A stretch of 64,000 nt of DNA from Mumia xiangluensis (GTDB lineage: Bacteria > Actinomycetota > Actinomycetes > Propionibacteriales > Nocardioidaceae): the NCBI RefSeq assembly GCF_010994095.1, contig NZ_WJYO01000001.1:744001-808000 (forward strand), given 5' to 3'. Of the stretch, positions 17,043-24,352 are shown piece after piece. Made by a program: the position numbers and the translations under genes. Below the pieces are notes generated by a model that was given only the letters and a program-made list of their open reading frames with translations, was not told the DNA's origin and made no database searches. Positions within the stretch are counted from its first letter, which is position 1. The number at the start of each line of letters is the position of its first letter.

Positions 17043-17830
17043 GCCGCACCCCCGGCCAGCGGATCGCCTTCGCTGGTTGAGCGAGCCTGCGAGTCGAAAC
17101 CACCCACGAGCTCGCCGAGGTCGTCCACCACGACGTCCGCGCCATGGTCGGTCAGCACCTGGTGGCCGGCGCCCCGGTTCACGCCGATGACCAGCCCGAA
17201 GTCGCCGGCCGCTCCGGCCTCGACCCCGGACACGGCGTCCTCGACCACGATCGCGCGCTTGTCGTCCGCACCGAGGGAGTGGGCGGCGTACGCGAAGGTG
17301 TCCGGCGCGGGCTTGCCGGGGAGTCCCTGGGCTCGCGCGACGCTCCCGTCGACGACGACCGGGAAGCGGTCGGCGATGCCGGCCGCGGCGAGGACGTCGG
17401 GTGCGTTGGCCGAGCTGGAGACGACGGCGAGGCCGATCGGCAGCGTGGCGAGGTGGTCGAGGAGGGCGACCGACCCGGGGTACGCGGTGACGCCGTGCAG
17501 GGACAGCTCGCGCTCGAACTCGGCGTTCTTGCGGTTGCCGAGACCGCACACCGTCTCGGCGGTCGGCGGGTCGGCGGGATCGCCCTCGGGCAGGACTATG
17601 CCGCGCGCGGCCAGCAGGGAGCGTACGCCGTCGTAGCGGGGCTTGCCGTCGACGTAGGCGTAGTAGTCGGCGGAGGTGTACGCGGGGGCGATGTCGTGCT
17701 CGGCGAAGTACGCGTCGAACAGGGCCGCCCAGGCGCGCATGTGCACCTCGGCGGTCGGGGTCAGAACCCCGTCGAGATCGAACAGGACAGCGTCGTAGTC
17801 GGCCCAACGGACCAGCGGCGAGTCGGTCAC
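17039..17830 (-). CDS. pgmB: Beta-phosphoglucomutase (HAD superfamily)
   Basis: 263 residues from a GTG start. Motif I FDLDGVLTPT with the nucleophile and acid/base aspartates, cap motif EVHMRAW, motif II SSSAN, GKPAPDTF lysine motif and motif IV VVEDAVSGVEAG identify the beta-PGM branch, which turns beta-glucose 1-phosphate into glucose 6-phosphate. Upstream partner of the GH65 phosphorylase. The C-terminal residues FDSQARSTSEGDP are encoded by a copy of the dispersed repeat (17071-17101), so the last 20 or so residues are not part of the enzyme fold. Confidence 0.87.
   Translation of the reverse strand: MTDSPLVRWADYDAVLFDLDGVLTPTAEVHMRAWAALFDAYFAEHDIAPAYTSADYYAYVDGKPRYDGVRSLLAARGIVLPEGDPADPPTAETVCGLGNRKNAEFERELSLHGVTAYPGSVALLDHLATLPIGLAVVSSSANAPDVLAAAGIADRFPVVVDGSVARAQGLPGKPAPDTFAYAAHSLGADDKRAIVVEDAVSGVEAGAAGDFGLVIGVNRGAGHQVLTDHGADVVVDDLGELVGGFDSQARSTSEGDPLAGGAA
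17071..17101 (+). repeat. Dispersed repeat (GGTTGAGCGAG...TCGAAACC type) inside pgmB
   Basis: CGCTGGTTGAGCGAGCCTGCGAGTCGAAACC. It lies within the final codons of the minus-strand beta-phosphoglucomutase gene and is read in frame as part of its C-terminus. Confidence 0.85.
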
Positions 17831-18094
17831 CCTTCGAGGGTATGGCGTCGAGGTTGCGCGCGCGTCACGTGTGGACGTTTTGCGGCTGCGAGTCCGAGGT
17901 GACCCCGGTGCACAGCACCGAACGGCCGGTTGATTCAATCAACCAGAAGCGCGTGACACGCGTCACGTCTCATGGAGCACGCCGGATCTTTCCGCGATCT
18001 CGCCTAAAAGCCTCACGCGATGTAGTTCCGAGTGTAAACTCAAGTTAATTCTGTACATTGTGAATTTGTGCAGTGATTCTCTGGAGGGAGAACG
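17831..18094. other. Intergenic region upstream of the large secreted protein
   Basis: No gene seen. The stretch 18015-18070 is conspicuously AT-rich for this genome (TGTAAACTCAAGTTAATTC, TACATTGTGAATTTG) and probably holds the promoter of the gene at 18095; GGAGGG at 18083-18088 is its ribosome binding site. Confidence 0.5.
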
Positions 18095-20629
18095 ATGAAC
18101 CAGCCCACACGGCTGCCCGGTGCGGTGACGACACGTCGCCTCGCCGGGTCGGTCACCGCCGGTGCAGTGATGGCCGGCATGCTCACCGCGGTCGGCGTCG
18201 CAGCCGCGGGACCGGCTTCGGCAGCGGTCCAGCTCGAGAACAACTTCAACTACAAGTGCGACGTCAACGCCGCCGGCATGGGCCTCGGCGTGAAGAACGT
18301 CGGCATCCACGCCGCCGTCAGCGTGCCGCGCTCCGTCGAGCCGGGTCAGACCCTGCCGGCCCGCAAGACCCAGATCACGCTGACGATGCCCGAGGACCTG
18401 CGCGCCGCGACGCTCGGCCTGCTCGGCGCGAAGACCGCCGGCGGCAAGTCCTCCGACGCGGCGATCACGATCACCGCTCCTGGGGTCGCCGACGGCATCG
18501 TGGTGCCGATCGGCAACCTCTCGGCGCCGCAGACCGCCATCCCCACGGGCGCGGACGCGACGTGGAAGATCCCGACCGAGGGCGACATCCCGGACATCAC
18601 CGTGCCGGAGTCGGCGACCGACGTCGCCACCCTGCGCATGCCGGCCAAGTTCACCGTGGACGCGACGCTGGTCAAGCCTGACGGCAGCACGATCGGCCCC
18701 GAGGGCGCGGTCAAGATGAAGTGCGACCTCGACGCCGACGGCCCGAACGGCGATGGCGTTTTCGGCGAGATCCCGATCGTCCCCGCAGGCACCCCGCTGA
18801 CGGCGCTCGACGTCACCTGGACGAAGCCCGTCTACACCGAGGACCCGCTGAACTTCTCGGGCATCCGCATCCCTCTGCGCTCGAAGGGCGGCACCGGCGA
18901 CGACGTGACGTACGAGCTCGTCACGATGCCGACCGGCAACAACGGGACGAAGATCGTCGGTGACGCGGCCGAGGTCGTGATCAGGGGCAACACCCCGTTC
19001 GGCAACTACTCGTTCACCTACCGCGCCAAGGGCGAGAACGGGCAGGTCAGCGCGCCGGCCACGGTCACGTACGAGCTCAAGAACGCTCTCCCCGTCACGG
19101 GCGACCGCACGTTCAAGACGACCAAGAACAAGCCTCTCGACGTGTGGCCGTACGCCCGCGACCGCGAGTCCGGCGGGCCGTTCCCGTGGACGCTGGGCGG
19201 CAAGGTCACCTACACCCAGCCGTCGCACGGGAGCGTCGAGGCGTTCTTCGACGCCGACCGTCCCGCGGACGAGGACTTCCTGGCGACGCAGCACAAGGCG
19301 ACGTACGTCCCCGAGCCAGGCTTCGTCGGCAAGGACTCCTTCACCTTCACGCTGACCGACGAGCACGGCGGCACGAGCACCGGCACGATCAACGTCGACG
19401 TGGTCGAGCCGGCGCAGGCCGTGTACGGCGAGCTCAAGGACGTGCGCTACCGCTGCGCGTTCGACATCAAGGCCCACCCCGGGACGTTCCAGCCGGACCC
19501 CACCGGTGTGCACGACGAGACCCTGACCGACATCATCGGCGGGATCTTCGGTGGTGACGTGACGTTCCGCGTCGACGTCAAGGCCCACATGCCGAAGACG
19601 GTCGCGCCGGGCGCCAAGATCACGGTGCCCGACACCGACATCTCCCTCAAGATGGCGCAGCCGATGGTCGAGCTCCTCGCGGGCACCGACATCCTCACCG
19701 GGCCCGCGATGGACCTCGCCGGGTTCGGCGTGACCACGGTCTCCGGCGTCGCACGCTCGGACGCCGTCTTCACCGAGACCGCCACGGGCAAGACCTACAG
19801 CGTCCCGATGACCGGCCTGAAGTCCGCCGAGGTGCCGATCTCGCTGCCGGTCCCGGCCGCTGGCGTCTCGATCCCGGTCAAGGGCGGCCTGCCTGCCATC
19901 ACGGCACCGGCATCGGGCGCGCTGAAGGTCTCGATGCCCAAGACGTTCGAGATCGACTCGTTCCTCAAGCCGAACGTCATGGGCTTCATCCCCTACGTCG
20001 GCCTCGCCTGCACGGCGATGGAGGGCGAGGACCTCACGATCGCGACCACTCCGGTGGTCGCCCCGTCGAAGGTCACGGCGTCGGCTCCGACGGTGCGGTA
20101 CGGCGCGACGGCCCCGAAGGTGAACGTGTCGGTGGCGCCTTCCGCCGCGACGGGCACGGTGGAGGTCCGCAAGGGCTCGACCGTCCTGGGGCGCGCGAAG
20201 GTCTCCGGCGGCAAGGCCTCGGTCACGCTCCCCCGTACGGCGCTGAAGCCGGGGGCGCACGCGCTCTCGGTGCGCTACCTCGGTGACGCGAAGACCACGG
20301 CGTCCGCGTCGACGGTGCGACTGACGGTCGCCAAGGCGAAGGCGTCGGTCGCCGCGAAGGTCACGACGAAGAAGGTCGTGGTCAAGAAGACGCGGGCCAA
20401 GGTGCGCGTCACGGTCAAGGCCACCGGCGTCACGCCGACCGGGAAGGTCGCGGTCTACTACCGCGGCAAGAAGGTCGGCACGGCGACGCTGCGCTCGAAC
20501 GGCACCGCAGTCGTCACCCTCAAGAAGCTGCCGAAGGCGGGCAAGGCCAGCCTGTCGATCCGCTACCTCGGCAGCACGACCACCGGTGCGGCGACCAAGA
20601 CCGTCAAGGTCACGGTCAAGCGCCGGTAG
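18095..20629 (+). CDS. Large secreted multi-domain Ig-like protein
   Basis: 844 residues. A signal peptide (MAGMLTAVGVAAAG, cleavage near ASA) is followed by: a beta-rich domain, about 45-215, like that of the 318-residue protein (both start FxYxC); a cadherin/Big_9-like domain, about 330-445, with YVPEPGFVGKDSFTFTLTD; a second copy of the first domain, about 450-650; and two Ig-like Big_3_5-type repeats, about 655-750 and 755-844, lysine-rich and ending KVTVKRR. No sortase motif. Likely a cell-surface or matrix protein; the basic tail could bind the wall. Confidence 0.78.
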   Translation: MNQPTRLPGAVTTRRLAGSVTAGAVMAGMLTAVGVAAAGPASAAVQLENNFNYKCDVNAAGMGLGVKNVGIHAAVSVPRSVEPGQTLPARKTQITLTMPEDLRAATLGLLGAKTAGGKSSDAAITITAPGVADGIVVPIGNLSAPQTAIPTGADATWKIPTEGDIPDITVPESATDVATLRMPAKFTVDATLVKPDGSTIGPEGAVKMKCDLDADGPNGDGVFGEIPIVPAGTPLTALDVTWTKPVYTEDPLNFSGIRIPLRSKGGTGDDVTYELVTMPTGNNGTKIVGDAAEVVIRGNTPFGNYSFTYRAKGENGQVSAPATVTYELKNALPVTGDRTFKTTKNKPLDVWPYARDRESGGPFPWTLGGKVTYTQPSHGSVEAFFDADRPADEDFLATQHKATYVPEPGFVGKDSFTFTLTDEHGGTSTGTINVDVVEPAQAVYGELKDVRYRCAFDIKAHPGTFQPDPTGVHDETLTDIIGGIFGGDVTFRVDVKAHMPKTVAPGAKITVPDTDISLKMAQPMVELLAGTDILTGPAMDLAGFGVTTVSGVARSDAVFTETATGKTYSVPMTGLKSAEVPISLPVPAAGVSIPVKGGLPAITAPASGALKVSMPKTFEIDSFLKPNVMGFIPYVGLACTAMEGEDLTIATTPVVAPSKVTASAPTVRYGATAPKVNVSVAPSAATGTVEVRKGSTVLGRAKVSGGKASVTLPRTALKPGAHALSVRYLGDAKTTASASTVRLTVAKAKASVAAKVTTKKVVVKKTRAKVRVTVKATGVTPTGKVAVYYRGKKVGTATLRSNGTAVVTLKKLPKAGKASLSIRYLGSTTTGAATKTVKVTVKRR

Positions 20630-20632
20630 GGC

Positions 20633-20689
20633 GGTTCCGTCTCGCTCTTCTCCTTCCTCGCCGCTGCGCGAGTAGAGCGAGACGAAACC
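20633..20689. repeat. Inverted repeat related to the dispersed repeat
   Basis: Arms GGTTCCGTCTCGCTC and GAGCGAGACGAAACC pair with one mismatch. The right arm ends in CGAAACC, like the dispersed repeat family, but the left side is inverted rather than GCTGGTTGAG. Confidence 0.55.
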
Positions 20690-20695
20690 CCCGCT

Positions 20696-20733
20696 GTGGC
20701 CCCTGGTTCCGCCCTCCCGGAGCCAGGGGCCAC
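20696..20733 (+). terminator. Terminator after the large secreted protein gene
   Basis: Perfect 11-bp stem GTGGCCCCTGG / CCAGGGGCCAC with a 16-base loop, 67 bp after the stop. Confidence 0.75.
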
Positions 20734-20770
20734 GCCCGTTTCCGTCCCGTCCCCGACCCCCGCCGCCGCC

Positions 20771-20845
20771 CCGTCCGCGATTCGGGCAGTTCGGGTACGA
20801 ATCAGGGTGCGGACTCGTACCCGAACTGCCCGGATCGGGGACGGG
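20771..20845. repeat. Palindromic element A (conserved outer, variable inner stem)
   Basis: Perfect 18-bp inner arms CGGGCAGTTCGGGTACGA (20783-20800) and TCGTACCCGAACTGCCCG (20815-20832) are flanked by CCGTCCGCGATT on the left and GGATCGGGGACGGG on the right. Two more elements with the same outer sequence occur at 21830 and 25864. It overlaps the last 15 codons of the minus-strand DUF559 gene. Confidence 0.8.
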
Positions 20846-21770
20846 AGGGGTGGGACGCGAACCAGCGAGTCCACATCGCGTTGAAGTGCGGGCGCGGGCC
20901 GTCGTACCCGTTGTCGCGCAGTGCCCCGTAGACCCGCCAGACGATCGCCTTCTTGTTCGCGAGGTCGTCCTCGAGGACCACGATCACCGTCCAGCCGAGC
21001 CTCTCCAGTGCTTCACGGCGCGTACGATCACGCGCCCGCTGCTTCTTGGAGCGCTCGTGCCAGGCGCCGTCGTACTCGACGATCACGCGGTACTTCCAGT
21101 AGACGAGGTCGCAGCGCGCCACGAACCGGCCGGCGGCGTCGAGGACGTCCGGATTCGGGTCGGGCTCCGGCAGGCGCGCGAACACCAGCGCAAGGCGTAC
21201 GAGGGTCTCCATCGGCGACTCGACCCGCTCGCGGACGTACGCGAACGCGCGCCGAGCCCGTACGACGCCGTCGATGTGGCACTGGTCGAGGTACGCCCGC
21301 AGGTCGGCCAGCGCGGTGTGGGACTGGTGGATGAGGTGCTCGGCCGTCATCACGAACTCGACCAGGTTCAGGATCGTCCCGCAATCGACGTAGGTCCGAT
21401 CTGGTCCGGTGCACGCGATGCGGTGCCGTACGTACGCCCGCAGCCGGCCGCGGCGCCGGTGGAGCCGGAGGTCGGAGCGCTCGCAGACACGGGTGGTGTT
21501 GGTGGAGAAGTGCAGCGGGAAGAGGGCTCTGAGTTCGAGTCCCCAGAGGCGCAAGGCGGTGAGGTGGCTGGCGACGGCGTCGTCCGGCAGCAGCAGGATC
21601 GCAGCGCGCAGCGTGAGGACGAGCGTGTCGGCGAGCGAGGCGACGGCGTAGACACCTCGCAGCACGCGTCGGAAGCGCGTGCCACTCAGGTCCTGGCGCG
21701 CAAAGCCGTGCCGGCGCGCGGTGTCGAGGGTGAAGGGGCGAGAGGCGAGGGCGTCGGGGATCGGTTTCAC
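20802..21770 (-). CDS. AbiEi-like N-terminus plus DUF559 (Vsr-like endonuclease fold) protein
   Basis: 322 residues. The N-terminal part (RPFTLDTARRHGF, FRRVLRGVYAV) resembles the winged-helix of AbiEi-type antitoxins; the C-terminal part has CDLVYWKYRVIVEYDGAWH and RREALERLGWTVIVV, the DUF559/Vsr-like core with the acidic D-x(n)-E-x-D pattern. Such single genes are common in actinobacteria and their role is unproven. The frame stays open to 21890 but that part is palindromic element B, so GTG 21770 is preferred; the last 10-15 residues are read from element A. The gene is thus framed by two related palindromes. Confidence 0.7.
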   Translation of the reverse strand: MKPIPDALASRPFTLDTARRHGFARQDLSGTRFRRVLRGVYAVASLADTLVLTLRAAILLLPDDAVASHLTALRLWGLELRALFPLHFSTNTTRVCERSDLRLHRRRGRLRAYVRHRIACTGPDRTYVDCGTILNLVEFVMTAEHLIHQSHTALADLRAYLDQCHIDGVVRARRAFAYVRERVESPMETLVRLALVFARLPEPDPNPDVLDAAGRFVARCDLVYWKYRVIVEYDGAWHERSKKQRARDRTRREALERLGWTVIVVLEDDLANKKAIVWRVYGALRDNGYDGPRPHFNAMWTRWFASHPSRPRSGQFGYESAP

Positions 21771-21829
21771 GCCAACCAAGGTGTGGCCTGCGACGAGATT
21801 CCCGCTCCCGTCGTCCACAGGCTGCCCGT

Positions 21830-21909
21830 CCGTCCCCGATTTGTGGGAAAGCGCAAGGAATTCGGGCCAGGAAACCTTGCTGAATCCCACAAATCGGGGG
21901 CGGGACGGG
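21830..21909. repeat. Palindromic element B
   Basis: Arms CCCCGATTTGTGGGA (21834-21848) and TCCCACAAATCGGGG (21885-21899) pair perfectly; a smaller inner stem GCAAGG/CCTTGC lies between, and outer CCGTCC / GGGACGGG extend it. The outer CCGTCCCCGATT / AATCGGGG part matches elements A and C while the inner stem is different. Confidence 0.8.
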
Positions 21910-21920
21910 ACGGGGGGCCC

Positions 21921-23123
21921 TCAGCGGAAGGCGGGCTGGCCGGTCAGGGCCTGGCCGAGCACCAGGGTGTGCATCTCCGTCGTGCCCTCGTATGTCAGCA
22001 CGGACTCGAGGTTGTTCATGTGCCGGATGACCGGGTACTCGAGCGAGATGCCGTTGGCGCCGAGGATCGTGCGTGCCGTGCGGCAGATCTCCAGCGCCTC
22101 GCGCACGTTGTTGAGCTTGCCGATGCTGACCTGCTCGGGACGCAGCCGGCCCGCGTCCTTGCGGCGGCCGAGGTGCAGCGCGAGCATGACGCCCTTCGCG
22201 TACTCGACGGCCATGTTGGCGAGCTTCTCCTGCGTCAGCTGGAAGCCGCTGATCGGTCGCCCGAACTGCTCGCGCTCCCCGGCGTACGACAGCGCGGACG
22301 CGAACGCTGACCGTGCCGCTCCCATCGCGCCCCAGACGATGCCGTACCGCGCCTCGTTGAGGCACGACAGCGGCCCCTTGAGCCCGGTCACCTCGGGCAG
22401 CACGGCGTCGGCCGGCAGGCGTACGCCGTCGAGCACGATCTCGCCGGTGACCGAGGCCCGCAGCGACAGCTTGTGCTTGATCTCCGGCGCCGAGAAGCCG
22501 GACGTGCTGGTGGGGACGACGAAGCCGCGGATGTCCGCAGGGTTGTCGGAGGTCTGCGCCCAGACGACGGCGACGTCGGCGACGGGTGCGTTCGTGATCC
22601 ACATCTTGCGGCCGTCCAGGATCCAGTCGCCGCCGGCGTCCTGCCGTGCGCGTGTCCGCATCCCGCCGGGGTCGGAGCCCTGGTCCGGCTCGGTGAGCCC
22701 GAAGCAGCCGATCGCGTCGCCCGCTGCCATCCGCGGCAGCCAGGTCTGCTTCTGGTCCTCGCTCCCCCAGCGCCAGATCGCGAACATCGCGAGTGACCCC
22801 TGCACGGACACGAGCGACCGCAGCCCGGAGTCGGTCGCCTCGAGCTCGAGGCACGCCAGGCCGTACTCCGTCGCGCTCATCCCCGCGCAGCCGTAGCCCT
22901 CGAGGTGCATCCCGAGGACGCCGAGCGCGCCGAGCTCCTTGGTCAGCCCGCGGATGTCCGGGATCTCGCCACGCTCGAACCAGTCGGCGACGTACGGGTC
23001 GACGCGCTCCGCGCAGAGGTGCCGTACGGAGTCGCGGACCGCGAGCTCGTCGGCGCTGAGGAGGTCGTCGATGCCGGCCGGGTCCATCGGGTCGAACGCC
23101 GGGAGGCGCGAAGGTGTGCTCAT
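21921..23123 (-). CDS. gcdH: Acyl-CoA dehydrogenase, glutaryl-CoA dehydrogenase-like
   Basis: 400 residues. The segments FERGEIPDIRGLTKELG, GMHLEGYGCAG, SVQGSLAMFAIWRWGSE and CFGLTEPDQGSDPGGM follow the glutaryl-CoA dehydrogenase pattern, and the catalytic glutamate is in LTYEGTTEMH. GCDH oxidises and decarboxylates glutaryl-CoA to crotonyl-CoA with FAD. ATG overlaps the stop of the CoA-transferase gene (ATGA). Last gene of the catabolic cluster. A related acyl-CoA dehydrogenase with another substrate remains possible. Confidence 0.82.
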   Translation of the reverse strand: MSTPSRLPAFDPMDPAGIDDLLSADELAVRDSVRHLCAERVDPYVADWFERGEIPDIRGLTKELGALGVLGMHLEGYGCAGMSATEYGLACLELEATDSGLRSLVSVQGSLAMFAIWRWGSEDQKQTWLPRMAAGDAIGCFGLTEPDQGSDPGGMRTRARQDAGGDWILDGRKMWITNAPVADVAVVWAQTSDNPADIRGFVVPTSTSGFSAPEIKHKLSLRASVTGEIVLDGVRLPADAVLPEVTGLKGPLSCLNEARYGIVWGAMGAARSAFASALSYAGEREQFGRPISGFQLTQEKLANMAVEYAKGVMLALHLGRRKDAGRLRPEQVSIGKLNNVREALEICRTARTILGANGISLEYPVIRHMNNLESVLTYEGTTEMHTLVLGQALTGQPAFR

Positions 23124-24352
23124 GGGTTCTCCGTCCCGTCCGCCAACCAGCGGCGGACTTCGTCGTCGTGCTGTCCGAGAAGCGGGGGCGCGGTCGGCGC
23201 CACGGGGGTGCTGCGTGAGTACGTGATGGGGTGGCGCACCTGCGCCGGGTGGCCGTCGCCGACCTCGACGGTCGGGTCCAGGCCGAGCTCACGGGCACGC
23301 GCGATCGCGGTGCCGATGTCACCGACCTCGCCCACCGGGACGTCCGCGGCCGACAGGCGCCGCTGCCACGCGGCAGCGGTGTCCGCGGCGAGGGCGTCCT
23401 CGAGTGCGACGACCAGCGCCGTGCGGTGGGCGACCCGGTCGCCGTTGGTGGCGAAACGAGGGTCGTCGGCGAGCTCGGGGTGTCCGATGCCTTTGCAGAG
23501 CCGGGCGAACTGGCCGTCGTTCCCGCAGGCGACTGCGATCGTCCCGTCGGCGCAGCGGAGCGTCTCGTACGGCGCGATCGACGGGTGCTGGTTGCCCATC
23601 CGGCCGGGTGCCGTGCCGGTGGTGAGATAGCTCGACGCCTGGTTGACGAGCGACCCGAGGAGACTCGAGAGCAGGTTCACCTCGACGTGCTGGCCGAGGC
23701 CGCTGCGCTCACGCTCGGCGAGGGCGGCGAGGATCCCGATCACGGCGTCCTTGCCGGTGAGCACGTCGACCAGCGCGACCCCGGCCTTGGTCGGCTCGCC
23801 GTCCGGGTCGCCGGTGATGCTCATGAGACCGCCGACCGCCTGGACGACGAAGTCGTACCCGGGGAGGTCGGCACCGGCGCCGCTGCCGTAGCCGGTGATC
23901 GAGCAGTAGACGAGGCCGGGATTGTCCGCGGACGCCGCGTCGTACCCGAGTCCGAGGCGGTCGAGCGCGCCGGTGCGGAAGTTCTCGACGAGCACGTCTG
24001 CCCGGCGTACGAGGGTGCGGGCGAGCGCGAGGTCGGCGTCGTCGCGCAGGTCGAGGGTGATGCTGCGCTTGGTGCGGTTGGCGCTCTCGAAGTACGAGGC
24101 GGTGCCGCTCGCGGTCCACGGCGGACCCCACTGGCGGGTGTCGTCGCCGGAGCCCGGGCGCTCGACCTTGATGACGGTCGCGCCGAGGTCCGCGAGCATC
24201 GACGTCGCCATCGGGCCCGCGAGGACGCGGCTGAGATCGGCGACGACGATCCCCTCCAGCGGCGCGCTTGCAGTTCCCCCTCGCTGGTTGAGCGAGCGGA
24301 GCGAGCGCCGTCCTGAGCGAGCGAAGCGAGTCGAAGGGTCGAAACCGCTCAC
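23120..24352 (-). CDS. CaiB/BaiF family CoA-transferase, probable glutarate CoA-transferase
   Basis: 410 residues from the GTG that overlaps the stop of the aldehyde dehydrogenase gene (GTGA). Family III motifs: VADLSRVLAGP, LADLGATVIKVERPGSGDDTR with the expected catalytic aspartate downstream in KAGVALVDVLTGKDAV, and GLGQHVEVNLL. Next to a GCDH-like enzyme it probably moves CoA from succinyl-CoA to glutarate. The first ~25 residues (GFDPSTRFARSG, RSLRSLNQRGG) are encoded by a dispersed repeat copy; the enzyme proper begins at about APLEGIVVADL. Confidence 0.83.
   Translation of the reverse strand: MSGFDPSTRFARSGRRSLRSLNQRGGTASAPLEGIVVADLSRVLAGPMATSMLADLGATVIKVERPGSGDDTRQWGPPWTASGTASYFESANRTKRSITLDLRDDADLALARTLVRRADVLVENFRTGALDRLGLGYDAASADNPGLVYCSITGYGSGAGADLPGYDFVVQAVGGLMSITGDPDGEPTKAGVALVDVLTGKDAVIGILAALAERERSGLGQHVEVNLLSSLLGSLVNQASSYLTTGTAPGRMGNQHPSIAPYETLRCADGTIAVACGNDGQFARLCKGIGHPELADDPRFATNGDRVAHRTALVVALEDALAADTAAAWQRRLSAADVPVGEVGDIGTAIARARELGLDPTVEVGDGHPAQVRHPITYSRSTPVAPTAPPLLGQHDDEVRRWLADGTENP
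24279..24347 (+). repeat. Dispersed repeat, expanded copy, forming the N-terminus of the CoA-transferase
   Basis: Begins CGCTGGTTGAGCGAGCGGAG and ends GCGAAGCGAGTCGAAGGGTCGAAACC, with an internal GAGCGAG duplication and a CCTGAGCGAGC segment. It occupies codons 4-26 or so of the minus-strand gene. Confidence 0.8.

Noticed and set aside
17043-17807. N-terminal extension of the GH65 frame over the beta-phosphoglucomutase gene
   Set aside because: The extension is arginine-rich out-of-frame reading of pgmB; the GTG at 17042 overlaps the pgmB stop in the GTGA pattern used throughout the operon.
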